From Acidaminococcus hominis (lineage in GTDB: Bacteria; Bacillota; Negativicutes; Acidaminococcales; Acidaminococcaceae), in NCBI RefSeq assembly GCF_021044795.1, contig NZ_JAJNOP010000010.1: a stretch of DNA of 64,000 bases. One strand, 5' to 3'. Shown here piece by piece: positions 1 through 8,943 of this stretch (the first letter of the stretch is position 1; the number at the start of each line of letters is the position of its first letter). A model generated the notes under the pieces. It did no database searches. It was not told the origin of the DNA and worked only from the letters and a program-made list of their open reading frames with translations. A program made the translations under genes and the position numbers.

Positions 1-94
1 CCGGCAGAGCTTTTGGCTGAATCTCTTAATGGCCTACTAGTGCGGTGGGGTGGTAAAAGAATTCCGAGAAGGTGGTAAAAAAAGTCCGTGCAGA
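1..94. mobile_element. Possible end of an IS21-family element
   Basis: Two copies of GGTGGTAAAA (49-58 and 71-80) are separated by a short spacer containing TTCCGAGAA. IS21-family termini characteristically carry tandem subterminal repeats of this GTGGTA/TTCCG kind and end in CA. The sequence after about position 94 becomes coding sequence of an unrelated ATPase fragment, so the element may end near 92. No istB reading frame is visible in the few bases available, so the call rests only on the repeat pattern. Confidence 0.3.
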
Positions 95-467
95 CGGTAA
101 ACTTACACCGATTTATGCAGGCGGTTTTTGTGCTCTTTTCAATACAATAGCAGCATATACTATGAGTGAATATATCATCGAAAAAGGTGGCTATGCCCCA
201 CACTTTTTTGCTGTTGATTCCTCATTGACCCAGTTATCTGAGCCAGAAAAGAAGATCAAACCTAATGCAATAAAGAATAATTTCGTCCAGTATCTCATCA
301 ATAACGCTCTTAAGCGACAGGTAATTATGATTGAGCAAAAAAGAAGAATGCCTTTTATCCCAACTGAAGCTCCCGATAAAGGAGTGCATGTAATTGAATT
401 TACAGGGGACAAGCATGAAGGTCGTTATGGTTTTTTGAATGACGTATATAATATTGACACTCTGTAA
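72..467 (+). pseudogene. C-terminal fragment of an SMC/RecN-like AAA ATPase
   Basis: The 131-codon frame has no plausible start of its own: it opens with GTG inside the repeat at 71-80 and is closed upstream by TAA at 54-56. From about residue 12 it reads like the last part of an SMC/RecN-type P-loop ATPase: a segment resembling a signature helix, then FAVDSSLTQLSEPE, which looks like a Walker B/D-loop region, then a hydrophobic VIMIEQ strand. Such ATPases are normally 500 or more residues long, so most of the protein is missing, probably through the mobile-element insertion at its left edge. Function of the parent protein is unknown; restriction- or defence-associated ATPases are one possibility. 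Confidence 0.5.
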
Positions 468-508
468 GCATTGCACCAAACCTGCTCACTCCTTCTAAAA
501 TACAAAAT

Positions 509-542
509 CGGCATTAACGATAAAAAGCTATCGTTAATGCCG
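509..542. terminator. Strong hairpin, probable terminator
   Basis: A perfect 14-bp inverted repeat (509-522 with 529-542, 6-nt loop) follows the ATPase fragment and is followed by TATTTTATTT. It would act as a rho-independent terminator for the plus strand and possibly in both directions. Confidence 0.75.
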
Positions 543-676
543 TATTTTATTTCTATTCACGTTCAATCCCCCATCTGCGATTCCTCTCAAATTTTGGGCA
601 TAAAAAAAGCCGGCTCCTAGGCCGATTATCGCTAAATATCACAATATACAGTTTATTCGCTCATGCGCACTCTACA

Positions 677-738
677 TTATATTGTATCAATCTCGGGAAT
701 CTTTGCTCGGTTATCGCATCATAATTGATACAATATAA
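677..738. repeat. 15-bp inverted repeat containing TTGTATCA half-sites
   Basis: The arms at 677-691 and 724-738 are exact reverse complements and contain TTGTATCA and TGATACAA. The same octamer forms the palindrome upstream of the XRE regulator gene (4132-4157), so this may be a second regulator-binding site. The rest of the 543-890 gap holds no credible gene; a short GC hairpin (765-771 with 777-783) is the only other structure seen. Confidence 0.5.
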
Positions 739-890
739 CGATAACACCTAAACTCCCATAACGATGCACCCGCACAGGGTGCAAAAAATGCACACCCCTT
801 ATAACGATACCGTGTGCAACGTTACGGGGTAAGGTATTCGGTTTTATCGCTGCCTGTGCGTACATTTCGTTCTCCTCGTGGAACTGAAAA

Positions 891-1433
891 TCATCTCTTC
901 TCCAACCATTCTTCCTTCGTCATGGCATTTACATGACCTGTCCGTTTCTCGTGCATCAGCGGAACATCAACACCCTCGGTAGTCCACTGATACTTAAAGT
1001 CGACCTTCTCCTGGACACGCTTCGATTTGGTGTTGCTTTCATAATATCCACACCACACCTTGCTCATGCCGATATCCTCAAAGGCATGGCGGAGCATTTC
1101 CCTGGCAGCTTCCGGCATGATGCCCTGACCCCAGAATGGTTTCCCAAGCCAGTAGCCAAGCTCGCATTCATCATCTCTTTCAGTCATATCGGTATGCCCG
1201 TTCAGCTTAAGTTCAATTGCACCGATAGCCTTGTTGTCTTCTTTCAGGCAGATAGCATATGCCTCTTTGCCATTGAAGACATTTTTAATCACTTCGCGAC
1301 TTTCATCTAAACTCTGATGAGCAGGCCACCCAGCAATCGGCCCCACAGCGGGATCGCTGGCGTATTTGTATAAATCCTCTGCATCGCGTTCTTCCCAGCG
1401 GCGCAGAATAAGCCTTTCTGTTTCCAATATCAT
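891..1433 (-). CDS. GNAT N-acetyltransferase, RimJ/RimL type
   Basis: 180 residues beginning with the ETERLILRRW motif typical of the RimJ/RimL/Acetyltransf_3 group. The centre has LGYWLGKPFWGQGIMPEA, the acetyl-CoA-binding motif A of GNAT enzymes, followed by a helix and the region that usually mediates substrate contact. It should transfer an acetyl group from acetyl-CoA to an amino group on a protein N-terminus or small molecule; the substrate cannot be told. It is the last gene of the minus-strand cluster, 11 nt downstream of the coiled-coil gene, so it may be a passenger of that operon. Similarity to RimJ is general, not specific. Confidence 0.85.
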   Translation of the reverse strand: MILETERLILRRWEERDAEDLYKYASDPAVGPIAGWPAHQSLDESREVIKNVFNGKEAYAICLKEDNKAIGAIELKLNGHTDMTERDDECELGYWLGKPFWGQGIMPEAAREMLRHAFEDIGMSKVWCGYYESNTKSKRVQEKVDFKYQWTTEGVDVPLMHEKRTGHVNAMTKEEWLEKR

Positions 1434-1444
1434 TATTTTTGCTC

Positions 1445-2050
1445 CTATAATTTCTTCGGAAGCTTAATATTCACATTGCCACCGAGTACACCTACTCCTA
1501 TCACTAACCCTGCTACAAGGACAGAACTTGCGACTTTTACAATGCCCCAATTAAACTGCCGCTTATCCGAATCCTTCTTGTCAACCATACGAACCGTTTC
1601 TGTTTCCTGCGAACGAATCTCAGTATCCTTTTCGCTTACAGTTTTCAGAATTTCCATTTCTTTTTCAAGAATGGTTTCTCGTTCCTCGGCACTCAATTCC
1701 GGATTATCCAAGCACTTACTTAAGTCAGCGTGTACTTTTTCGGCAAAATCATAGAACTGCTTTCTGCTATCTGCCAAGATATCCAATTCCTTATCAGCTG
1801 TTGCATAAACCTGCTTTATGCTCTCATCATCGCTTGAAATTATATTTCCCAAGATATCCTTGTACTCAGACATGGATGACTGAATCAATTTTACAAACTC
1901 AGGAAACTGCGCAATGACTTCTTTTGCAACATCCGGCCGCAGTTCACTTAATTTGGACGCGATACTCAAGACGTCTGTTTTCGACAGGTTCTTGAAATCT
2001 GTCCTTTTCATCATATCAAGTGCCTGTTTTTCAATTGGCATATATTCCAT
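1445..2050 (-). CDS. Unknown coiled-coil protein with C-terminal membrane helix
   Basis: 201 residues, not recognised. Residues 1-60 are helical and carry a pattern of leucines; 60-155 are highly charged and predicted from composition to be coiled coil (many E, D, K with hydrophobic spacing). One hydrophobic stretch (IVKVASSVLVAGLVIGVGVL, about residues 170-189) is followed by a short basic tail, so it is probably a tail-anchored protein with a cytoplasmic coiled coil. It lies 59 nt downstream of the GmrSD-like gene and 11 nt upstream of the GNAT gene on the same strand. Position suggests a partner in a defence module, possibly an effector or membrane anchor, but this is inference from context only. 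Confidence 0.7.
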   Translation of the reverse strand: MEYMPIEKQALDMMKRTDFKNLSKTDVLSIASKLSELRPDVAKEVIAQFPEFVKLIQSSMSEYKDILGNIISSDDESIKQVYATADKELDILADSRKQFYDFAEKVHADLSKCLDNPELSAEERETILEKEMEILKTVSEKDTEIRSQETETVRMVDKKDSDKRQFNWGIVKVASSVLVAGLVIGVGVLGGNVNIKLPKKL

Positions 2051-2109
2051 AGCTATGTAATCCTCCTTATTCTGTAATCATTGCTCTCTCTACTTCCCTT
2101 TATTTGCTT

Positions 2110-3858
2110 TTACAGTAAAATCTCTATTAGCTTCTTGCGAAGCATCTGTTTTCTTTTGTCTATGAACAAGAGGAAATTCGGATATGTATACTCCATTTCC
2201 GGCAAGTAATGAATCATGCGATACTGAATCTTATCCGAGTCTGTAACTTGCTGTTTGTTAAACCACACACCGAAATCTGTATTGAGTTTCTCCTCGTTCA
2301 GCTGTGCTGCAAGCAGCTGCAGATTGCTGATATCATTTACGGAGTCAATGTATGTATCCAACTTGTCCTCCGGCACACCCATTTTTCGGAGATACGACTT
2401 TCTAAATTTGCTCTTTGGATACATATGATCCTCATGAAATTTATTGCTGAAATCCAATGACGGATAGAGCAGCATGAGCGTTGACAGCGTTTCGTTCTTT
2501 CCGTATTTCAGTTTAAGCAAGTACTCATCAATATCATCTTCAGCAAACTGAATTGATTTATTGCTTCCCTTAAATTTGTCTATAATCTGTGCGATTGGAA
2601 ATTCGTTATTTCCATTCTCACGGATGATGTCACGGATAGGCCGTATTACATTATCTGGCTGTCCGCTGAATGCCTTCTTTAGCAGTGTCATTATCAGCCA
2701 CTTCTTTATCTTTGCCCGGTTTTCTTTGGTTGTCCCAGACTCCACGAAGCTATCAGGCATACCGATTGTAAGAAGATAATAGGCTATCGGAATAAGTGCA
2801 TTATTGGAACTAAGCGTGTCTCCCGTATAACCGAATGAAGATACTAAATGTACCGATAGTTTTATCGCACGTTTAATGTTCTCCCAATTTGTCTCAATTT
2901 TCATCATGTTAGGTTTGTTGAAGTTGTCGACTTTGAAGGCAATATTGGGGAAGTCAGTCAATACCAGTGCTGTTTTTAAGACAAAATCTTTATTGATACG
3001 GAATCCGCCACCGATGGAATTAACATCATCAACAAACTCAGTGATTTCTTCCCTTGCGTCATGGTTTTCCCACTGAGCGGAAGCGATGGAAAGCAACAAG
3101 TCTGAATAAGTCAACACCGTACCGCCGCTGTTAACGCGAATGAAAATATTCAGAACCTTATCCAACTCTGCTACTTTCTCTTTGTAATAACTGAGAGTCT
3201 TATCTGTATGGACAACGTTATAAAGCTTTTGCAGCGTGTTATTAGCGTGCATTGTCTGCTCTTTTGTATATGTCCCGGCAAAAGCAATATTATCAAGCAC
3301 ATATTGAGAAGTTTCGCCCGGTTGAGTCATTGTGATGATGTCACCAACCTTGTACCAGAACCCTGCTGGCATTCCGCTGAATTCTTTATCTGTTAAAAAT
3401 CGGAAATCATATTTATTGGTTTCGTCCTGTGCATCCTCAATTAGGTTCAAGTAAAGATATCTGACAGGATATGCGTTCTCGCTTTTCTTTTGCTTATATT
3501 TTAAGCGATATGCATAGGAGCCCTTAAGTCCAATATAAAGGGATGTTAGACGCTGTTGCCCGTCAAGAACCGCGGTTACACCATCAGAACCTTTAAGATC
3601 AACTTTCTTATTATGTGTATTATTCTTCTCATGATAATTCCTTAAAAACTCATAAAAGTCATAATCCAGTAATCTTGATTTTTCAATCTCCCAGAACAAG
3701 AAGGCCCCGATAGGATAATCCTGCATAAGACTATCGAACAGCGTCTCTATCTGTTCGGTATCCCACACATACTCTCTCTGGATAGAAGGCAGTACATATT
3801 TGTTATTTGAGATATCCTGCATCACTTCAGCAATCGTCAATGGTGTTTCATAAGCCAT
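2110..3858 (-). CDS. GmrSD-like DUF262/DUF1524 protein
   Basis: 582 residues. The N-terminal DUF262 half shows QREYVW (27-32), DGQQR (99-103) and FIRVNSGGT (239-247), the nucleotide-dependent ParB-like signature of GmrS. The C-terminal part has HEDHMYPKSKF (475-485), a His-Me-finger (HNH-like) motif of DUF1524/GmrD. Single-chain proteins with both domains are type IV restriction enzymes or related phage-defence nucleases that act on modified DNA. The gene is 22 nt downstream of a small XRE regulator and upstream of two accessory genes. All signature residues are present and the length is normal, so it looks intact. Target specificity cannot be inferred. Confidence 0.85.
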   Translation of the reverse strand: MAYETPLTIAEVMQDISNNKYVLPSIQREYVWDTEQIETLFDSLMQDYPIGAFLFWEIEKSRLLDYDFYEFLRNYHEKNNTHNKKVDLKGSDGVTAVLDGQQRLTSLYIGLKGSYAYRLKYKQKKSENAYPVRYLYLNLIEDAQDETNKYDFRFLTDKEFSGMPAGFWYKVGDIITMTQPGETSQYVLDNIAFAGTYTKEQTMHANNTLQKLYNVVHTDKTLSYYKEKVAELDKVLNIFIRVNSGGTVLTYSDLLLSIASAQWENHDAREEITEFVDDVNSIGGGFRINKDFVLKTALVLTDFPNIAFKVDNFNKPNMMKIETNWENIKRAIKLSVHLVSSFGYTGDTLSSNNALIPIAYYLLTIGMPDSFVESGTTKENRAKIKKWLIMTLLKKAFSGQPDNVIRPIRDIIRENGNNEFPIAQIIDKFKGSNKSIQFAEDDIDEYLLKLKYGKNETLSTLMLLYPSLDFSNKFHEDHMYPKSKFRKSYLRKMGVPEDKLDTYIDSVNDISNLQLLAAQLNEEKLNTDFGVWFNKQQVTDSDKIQYRMIHYLPEMEYTYPNFLLFIDKRKQMLRKKLIEILL

Positions 3859-3879
3859 AAAATAAAATCCTGCCTTTCT

Positions 3880-4095
3880 TCAGTTTCCTTCTCTTTTCAC
3901 ATAAGTCAACTCAACATCGTATCCCAGCTTTTCCATCAGCTGGAGAAAAGTCTTATTGACGATTTTTTCATTATTCCTTATGAGTCGACTGACATATGGT
4001 GCTGAAGTTCCGATGTCCTCTGCCAATTTTGCCTGGGTAACATCGCCCTCTATACATTTAACCTTTACGTCGACTTCCACGTTATTCCTCAGCAT
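3880..4095 (-). CDS. Small XRE-family HTH regulator
   Basis: 71 residues, essentially one helix-turn-helix: VTQAKLAEDIGTSAPYVSRLI (about 19-39) fits the XRE/Cro fold. The start is supported by AAGGAG eight bases before ATG. It is the first gene of the operon with the GmrSD-like protein and is preceded by a 26-bp palindrome (4132-4157), so autoregulation of the whole operon is likely. Small controllers of this kind commonly accompany restriction genes, delaying or limiting expression. A role as an antitoxin-like factor cannot be excluded. Confidence 0.8.
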   Translation of the reverse strand: MLRNNVEVDVKVKCIEGDVTQAKLAEDIGTSAPYVSRLIRNNEKIVNKTFLQLMEKLGYDVELTYVKREGN

Positions 4096-4131
4096 TCCGG
4101 CTCTCCTTTGCTACAGTAACATATATTGCAC

Positions 4132-4157
4132 ATGTGATACAATTTATTGTATCACAT
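4132..4157. promoter_or_regulatory. Palindromic operator before the XRE/GmrSD operon
   Basis: Eleven-base arms ATGTGATACAA and TTGTATCACAT flank a TTTA centre. It lies 37-62 bases upstream of the XRE start codon, where the promoter should be, and is a natural binding site for the encoded dimeric regulator. The same TGATACAA half-sites recur at 677-738 beyond the other end of the operon. Confidence 0.65.
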
Positions 4158-4183
4158 ATTTATGAACTTTTCTACCCCTTAAC

Positions 4184-4214
4184 AAAAAAAGACACCCGGC
4201 CGCAGCCGAGTGCC
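4184..4214 (-). terminator. Rho-independent terminator of the recombinase operon
   Basis: On the minus strand a GC-rich hairpin (GGCACTCGGC/GCCGGGTGTC) is followed by seven T residues. It starts about 20 bases after the stop codon of the first serine recombinase and insulates it from the XRE promoter. Confidence 0.75.
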
Positions 4215-4232
4215 ATGCTAATCCATATTCTG

Positions 4233-5810
4233 TTATGCCCGTACCTCTGTACCGTCCCGGAAAGTGACCGTGATTTCTTTGTTCCTGCCGACCGTGACGT
4301 ACTCGATCATGCAGCCCCAAAGACCGCTGTCAAATTCGAGAAGGACACCATTCTGTGATTTCAGCATTTTGATAAAGTCCGACAACCGCTCATCCTGCGC
4401 CTGCTTTGCGGAGATGGCGGACACCACCTCATCGTACCGTGCTTTTGCCGCTTCGTATCGCTGAACCAGCCCGTCGTAGCGTTTCTGGTACTCGTCCTGG
4501 TCCTGCGCCACACGGGCATTCTCGGCCACGATGTTCTGCGTCATTTCAACAATCACCGACATCTCATCCTCCAGCTTGCGTTTTTCTTCCTGCAGGGTAT
4601 CGGTTGAGCAGAGCGCACTGCGGATGGTTTCCGCATTCGCAATGATCTCTTTTTTCTCCGTCACCAGTCGGTTGTATGCCGACACAAACGCCGCTTTGAC
4701 CTCGTCCTCTGTGACGTGGGAAGTTTGGCATTTTCCATCCTTGTACTTGCGGTTGCAGCGGTAAATGACTTTGCGGTAGCGGTCTGTGGAATGCCAGACC
4801 TTCGCGCCATACCAGCCTCCGCAGTCGGCACATTTTATCTTGTTGGAGAAAATGCTCACGCCGCTGTACCGTTCGCCGCCGCTCGTCCGCCTTGCAATCT
4901 CCGCTTGCACCATATCGAAGACTTCCGGGCTGATGATTGCCTCGTGATTGCCTTCCACATAAAACTGCGGGACTTCGCCCTCGTTTCTTTTCAGCTTCTT
5001 CTGCAGAAAATCCACGGTGTAGGTCTTTTGCAAAAGGGCGTCGCCTTTGTATTTCTCGTTTGAAAGAATTCGCCGCACCGTCTGCCGGTTCCACACATCC
5101 TTGCCCCCGGGCGTTTTAATGCCGCGGTTCGTCAGTTCCGCCGCGATGGAATGCGGCGTCATGCCCTCCAGGAACAGTTTAAAAATCAGTCGGACAATTT
5201 TTGCCTGCTCCGGGTTGACCACGATTTTCCCCGTTTCCTTATCCTTCTCCAGACCAAGAAAGCGGCTGTAGGCAAAGCTGACTTTGCCGTCCGCCATGCG
5301 CTTTCTCTGTCCCCAGGTAACGTTCTCAGAAATGGAACGGCTCTCTTCCTGTGCAAGGCTCGACATGATGGTGATGAGCAGCTCGCCCTTGGAATCCAGC
5401 GTCCATATATTTTCTTTTTCAAAATAAATCTCGATGCCCTCGTCCTTCAGTTTCCGCACCGTGGTAAGGCTGTCCACGGTGTTTCGGGCAAAGCGGCTTA
5501 CGCTCTTTGTCACGATGAGGTCAATTTTCCCGGCAAGCGCATCGGCTATCATCGTCTTAAAGCCTTCGCGTTTTTTGGTGTTCGTTGCGCTGATTCCTTC
5601 GTCCGTGTAGATGGAAACAAATTCCCAGTCGTCACGGCTTTTGATGTAGCGGGTGTAATAATCCACCTGCGCTTCATAGCTGCTCTGCTGGTCCTCATGG
5701 TCCGTGCTGACCCGGGTGTAAGCGGCAACCCTGCGCTTTCTTTTGCTTGACAGGGGCGCCGCCGTGTACCTGCTCTTTGTGGCAGGAATGGTTATCACGT
5801 TCTTCGCCAT
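4233..5810 (-). CDS. Large serine recombinase A
   Basis: 525 residues. The resolvase/invertase catalytic domain occupies about 27-180, with the nucleophile Ser35 in YTRVSTD and the downstream TKSVSRFARN motif carrying active-site arginines. It is followed by the recombinase DNA-binding domain (about 195-300), a zinc ribbon (CADCGGWYGAKV with a second Cys pair about 30 residues on) and a charged coiled coil (about 400-480), the arrangement of phage- and ICE-type large serine integrases. GGAGGGAGG precedes the ATG by 8 bases. It overlaps the end of recombinase B by 16 nt, so the two are translationally coupled. It should catalyse integration and excision of a mobile element by a phosphoserine mechanism; its att sites were not found. 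Confidence 0.93.
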   Translation of the reverse strand: MAKNVITIPATKSRYTAAPLSSKRKRRVAAYTRVSTDHEDQQSSYEAQVDYYTRYIKSRDDWEFVSIYTDEGISATNTKKREGFKTMIADALAGKIDLIVTKSVSRFARNTVDSLTTVRKLKDEGIEIYFEKENIWTLDSKGELLITIMSSLAQEESRSISENVTWGQRKRMADGKVSFAYSRFLGLEKDKETGKIVVNPEQAKIVRLIFKLFLEGMTPHSIAAELTNRGIKTPGGKDVWNRQTVRRILSNEKYKGDALLQKTYTVDFLQKKLKRNEGEVPQFYVEGNHEAIISPEVFDMVQAEIARRTSGGERYSGVSIFSNKIKCADCGGWYGAKVWHSTDRYRKVIYRCNRKYKDGKCQTSHVTEDEVKAAFVSAYNRLVTEKKEIIANAETIRSALCSTDTLQEEKRKLEDEMSVIVEMTQNIVAENARVAQDQDEYQKRYDGLVQRYEAAKARYDEVVSAISAKQAQDERLSDFIKMLKSQNGVLLEFDSGLWGCMIEYVTVGRNKEITVTFRDGTEVRA

Positions 5811-7348
5811 TTTGCTGTCCTCCCTCCGAAAAAGCGGTACACAAGGCTGCCGTCCGCGAGAACGGTGATTTCTTCTATTTGCTCGGTGAATGCCCGCTCG
5901 TCAAACGCGTCCAACCCAAGTATGTGTGCAGAAATCTGCTGCAGCTGAAAATCGGTGTAGTTTGGGCTGTCGCAGGACGAGCCTTTTTTCTTTTTGCCCA
6001 TGCAGTACCAGTACACCCATCTGTTCGCCGAATTGACCCGGTGATAGGTTTTTCCGCACTTGGCGCATCGGATTTTCCCTTGAAACGCATCGGTCAGCGT
6101 CACGGTGTGTCTTGTATCATTCAGATGAAGGTTTTTCCACCTTTTTGTTTCGCCACCGACAAGATGGAATTCCACATCGCCGTCCTCCAAAACAACAATG
6201 TCCTTGACCCGGCTCTCGAAAACCTCCTCGTCAAAAGCATCCAGATCCAGGATTTCAGCACAGATGTTTTTGAGTTCTTCCTCACTAAAGTTAATGCTGG
6301 AGCAGGTTGTGCCAGTCTCTTTTTTGCTTCGGCAAATCCAATGCACATAGGTCCTGCCTTTCACGATTCCTTTCTTCCGGGCATAATTCGCGCCGCAGAT
6401 GCCGCAGTGAATTTTTGCGGTGAAGCAGTAGGTGGGATTGATGAGGGAAGCTCTGCGTTTCATTTCCGCCTTGACTTTGGCGTAAGTTTCGCGGTCGATG
6501 ATTGCCTCGTGGCAGTCGGTCATGTAATACTGCGGCAGTTCTCCGTGATTTTTCACCTTGCTTTTTTGAATCGGGTCGGCTATGTAGCATTTCTGCCGTT
6601 TCATATCTCCGGCATAAACCTCATTGAAAATAAGCTGCCGTACCGAGGCTTCTTGAAATGTGTATCCACGAATTGAGCGTATTCCCGCTCTGTTCATCCT
6701 GTCGGCAATGTCCCGCAGGGTGACGCCGTCAAGATACATTTGAAACATCCACCGCACCGATTCGGCTTCCTCGAGGACGATGAGGTATTTTTTTTGCTCC
6801 TCGTCGTATCGGTAACCGAGGATGCGCTTGTTCGCGACGCCAATCTCGCCGGACTGGAACCGCTTGCGGATGCCCCATTTGCAGTTCTCGGATATGCTGC
6901 GGCTTTCCTCCTGGGCAAAAGAGGCAAGGAGCGAAAGCATCAGTTCGCCGTCCTCTGAAAAGGAATGGATTTTTTCCTTTTCAAACCGCACCTCCACACC
7001 GATGGATTTGAGATGGCGGACGGTTTCCAGAAGGTCGACCGTGTTTCTCGCAAAGCGGCTGATGGACTTGGTAAGTATGATATCGATTTTTCCCGCTTCG
7101 CAGTCGGAAAGCATTTTTTGAAATTGCTCCCTCTTCGCTGTGCGTGTTCCCGTTATTCCGTAGTCGGCGTACACACCTGCGTACTGCCAGCCGGGATTCT
7201 TCTGAATCAGAGAACTGTAATAGCTGATCTGCGCGGATAGGGAATGGTTCATGCGTTCCGATTCCATCGAAACACGGGCATAGGCGGCGACTTTCTTTTT
7301 CGTCTGTATCACCGGCACTTCCTGTTCAATTTTTATGATTTTCGCCAT
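5795..7348 (-). CDS. Large serine recombinase B with duplicated zinc-ribbon module
   Basis: 517 residues. The start chosen (7348) has GAGGAGTG in front; a longer frame to 7408 lacks a ribosome site. Catalytic Ser27 lies in YARVSMES, and TKSISRFARN is conserved. After the recombinase domain there are two zinc ribbons (CGICGANY... and CAKCGKTY...), each followed by a similar segment of the form LxLDAFDExxF...VLxDG...GGxxxxW, so the C-terminal module has been duplicated. Pairs or triples of serine recombinases occur on clostridial integrative elements, where the subunits may act together. It is the upstream partner of recombinase A. The gene is separated from the SHOCT and HTH genes upstream by the IS110 insertion. 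Confidence 0.92.
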   Translation of the reverse strand: MAKIIKIEQEVPVIQTKKKVAAYARVSMESERMNHSLSAQISYYSSLIQKNPGWQYAGVYADYGITGTRTAKREQFQKMLSDCEAGKIDIILTKSISRFARNTVDLLETVRHLKSIGVEVRFEKEKIHSFSEDGELMLSLLASFAQEESRSISENCKWGIRKRFQSGEIGVANKRILGYRYDEEQKKYLIVLEEAESVRWMFQMYLDGVTLRDIADRMNRAGIRSIRGYTFQEASVRQLIFNEVYAGDMKRQKCYIADPIQKSKVKNHGELPQYYMTDCHEAIIDRETYAKVKAEMKRRASLINPTYCFTAKIHCGICGANYARKKGIVKGRTYVHWICRSKKETGTTCSSINFSEEELKNICAEILDLDAFDEEVFESRVKDIVVLEDGDVEFHLVGGETKRWKNLHLNDTRHTVTLTDAFQGKIRCAKCGKTYHRVNSANRWVYWYCMGKKKKGSSCDSPNYTDFQLQQISAHILGLDAFDERAFTEQIEEITVLADGSLVYRFFGGRTAKWRRT

Positions 7349-7453
7349 GAAATCACTCCTCGTATAATAAGATTTGCAGACGATTTTAAGTGTGTCTGCA
7401 GAGTTCACTTGTTGATGATCAGCAGGCTTTGAGATGCCCGTGATATAATGCTG

Positions 7454-7713
7454 TCAAGGTCGGCAGGGCCAAGTTCTATCACCCCTCGTTGAGCCGAAAG
7501 GCTGCTTCATAGAAAGTCCGTTCCCCTGAGCCGGAAGTGAGCTGCACACTCATTAGCTGTTTGCCGAAAGTAAGACCGCCCTTTTAGCAGTGAGGGCTAT
7601 CGCATTGGCCTTTTTCGGAGTGATTCTAATACGCGAGGTTGCGGATGCTCCGGTTATCATGGGTATCTCAAAGCCTGCCGACCGGAAACTTCCTCTGTGG
7701 GGAGGTGAGAAAC
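7454..7713 (+). ncRNA. Probable bridge-RNA region of the IS110 element
   Basis: No open reading frame fills this stretch. IS110-group elements encode a structured bridge RNA in the non-coding end upstream of the transposase, which base-pairs with donor and target DNA. Here a TATAAT hexamer at 7444-7449 overlaps the left end and could form part of a junction promoter in the circular form. Repeated GC-rich segments (GGCAGGGCC, GAGCCGAAAGGC, GAGCCGGAAG) look capable of hairpins. Boundaries and guide loops were not determined. Confidence 0.45.
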
Positions 7714-8943
7714 ATGAATCCACTTTACGTTGGCATTGATGTGAGCAGCAAGAACAACGTTGCCTACCTGATGAACCCCGATGGAAGCCGTCATAGCAGT
7801 TTTTCTGTGCAGAATAACCGCGGCGGTGCTAACATGTTGTCGGAAAGAATCGTGGCGGCGCTCGACTCTATGCAGCTGAGCGATGCCGTGATTGGGATGG
7901 AGGCCACCTCGATCTACGGGGATAGCCTTGTCTATGCACTCCGCGAGGACGGCCGCTTGGGACAGTTCAGGCGAAAAATCCATGTGCTCAATCCCAAGCA
8001 GGTTAGGAACTTCAAAGAGGCTTATCCCGACCTGCCCAAGAATGATTTTGTGGATGCCTTTGTGATTGCCGACCATCTCAGATTCGGCAGAATGGCACGG
8101 GAGGTCTACATGGACGATTACCGGTACAAAGCACTCCAAACTCTTACCCGGGCGCGTTTCTACGCCGTTCAGAACCTGACGCGGGAAAAGCAGCGGTTTG
8201 CCAACTACTTATTCCTGAAATGTTCTGGATTGGCGCAGGAGAAAGTGCTTCCGCACAATACCAGCGCAACTACCATAGCTCTGATGGAGCAGTTCGATTC
8301 TGTGGACGAACTGGCCTACGCTAACCTTGACGAACTGACAGAATTTATTGCCCGGTCAGGACGGGGCAGGTTCGCTGATCCTGCCGCCACAGCAAAGGCT
8401 GTGAAGGCGGCTGCCAAAGGCTCCTATCGCCTGCCTAAAACGGTCAATAATTCCGTTAATCAGGTCATGGCGGTTTCCATTACCGGCATGAGGGCCATCG
8501 AGAGCCAAATGAAAACTCTGGACAAAGCCATTAAACAGCAATTTGAGATGATCCCCAATACGCTGACTTCGGTTCCCGGTATCGGTACGGTTTACTCGGC
8601 CGGAATGATTGCTGAAATCGGGGATATTCATCGTTTTCGGACACAGGCTGCTGTTGCCAAGTTTGCAGGCCTTGTTTGGACACAGCACCAGTCAGGTGAT
8701 TTCGAGGCACAACACACCAAGCTTATTAAGTCCGGCAATCGGTTCTTACGCTACTATCTGTTGGAAGCCGCCAACTCCGTGAGAAGATGCGACTCCGAGT
8801 TTCGGCGCTACTATGACCTCAAATTCAAGGAGGTCAATCGGTTCCAGCACAAACGCGCACTCGCTTTAACTGCCAGAAAACTGGTTCGGTTGGTCTTTCG
8901 ACTGCTGAAGGACAACCGCCTGTATATCCCGGCGGAGGAGTAA
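7714..8943 (+). CDS. IS110-family transposase (DEDD recombinase)
   Basis: 409 residues from the ATG at 7714, which has GGGAGGTG eight bases upstream; the longer frame to 7639 has no such site. The N-terminal DEDD_Tnp_IS110 domain begins with YVGIDVSSKNN (first catalytic Asp) and includes NDFVDAFVIADHL with later acidic residues. The C-terminal Transposase_20 domain has TSVPGIGTVYSAGMIAEIGD and KFAGLVW, with the conserved serine expected in the LIKSGNRFLRYYL region. It performs seeker-type recombination guided by a bridge RNA. The gene appears intact. Confidence 0.95.
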   Translation: MNPLYVGIDVSSKNNVAYLMNPDGSRHSSFSVQNNRGGANMLSERIVAALDSMQLSDAVIGMEATSIYGDSLVYALREDGRLGQFRRKIHVLNPKQVRNFKEAYPDLPKNDFVDAFVIADHLRFGRMAREVYMDDYRYKALQTLTRARFYAVQNLTREKQRFANYLFLKCSGLAQEKVLPHNTSATTIALMEQFDSVDELAYANLDELTEFIARSGRGRFADPAATAKAVKAAAKGSYRLPKTVNNSVNQVMAVSITGMRAIESQMKTLDKAIKQQFEMIPNTLTSVPGIGTVYSAGMIAEIGDIHRFRTQAAVAKFAGLVWTQHQSGDFEAQHTKLIKSGNRFLRYYLLEAANSVRRCDSEFRRYYDLKFKEVNRFQHKRALALTARKLVRLVFRLLKDNRLYIPAEE

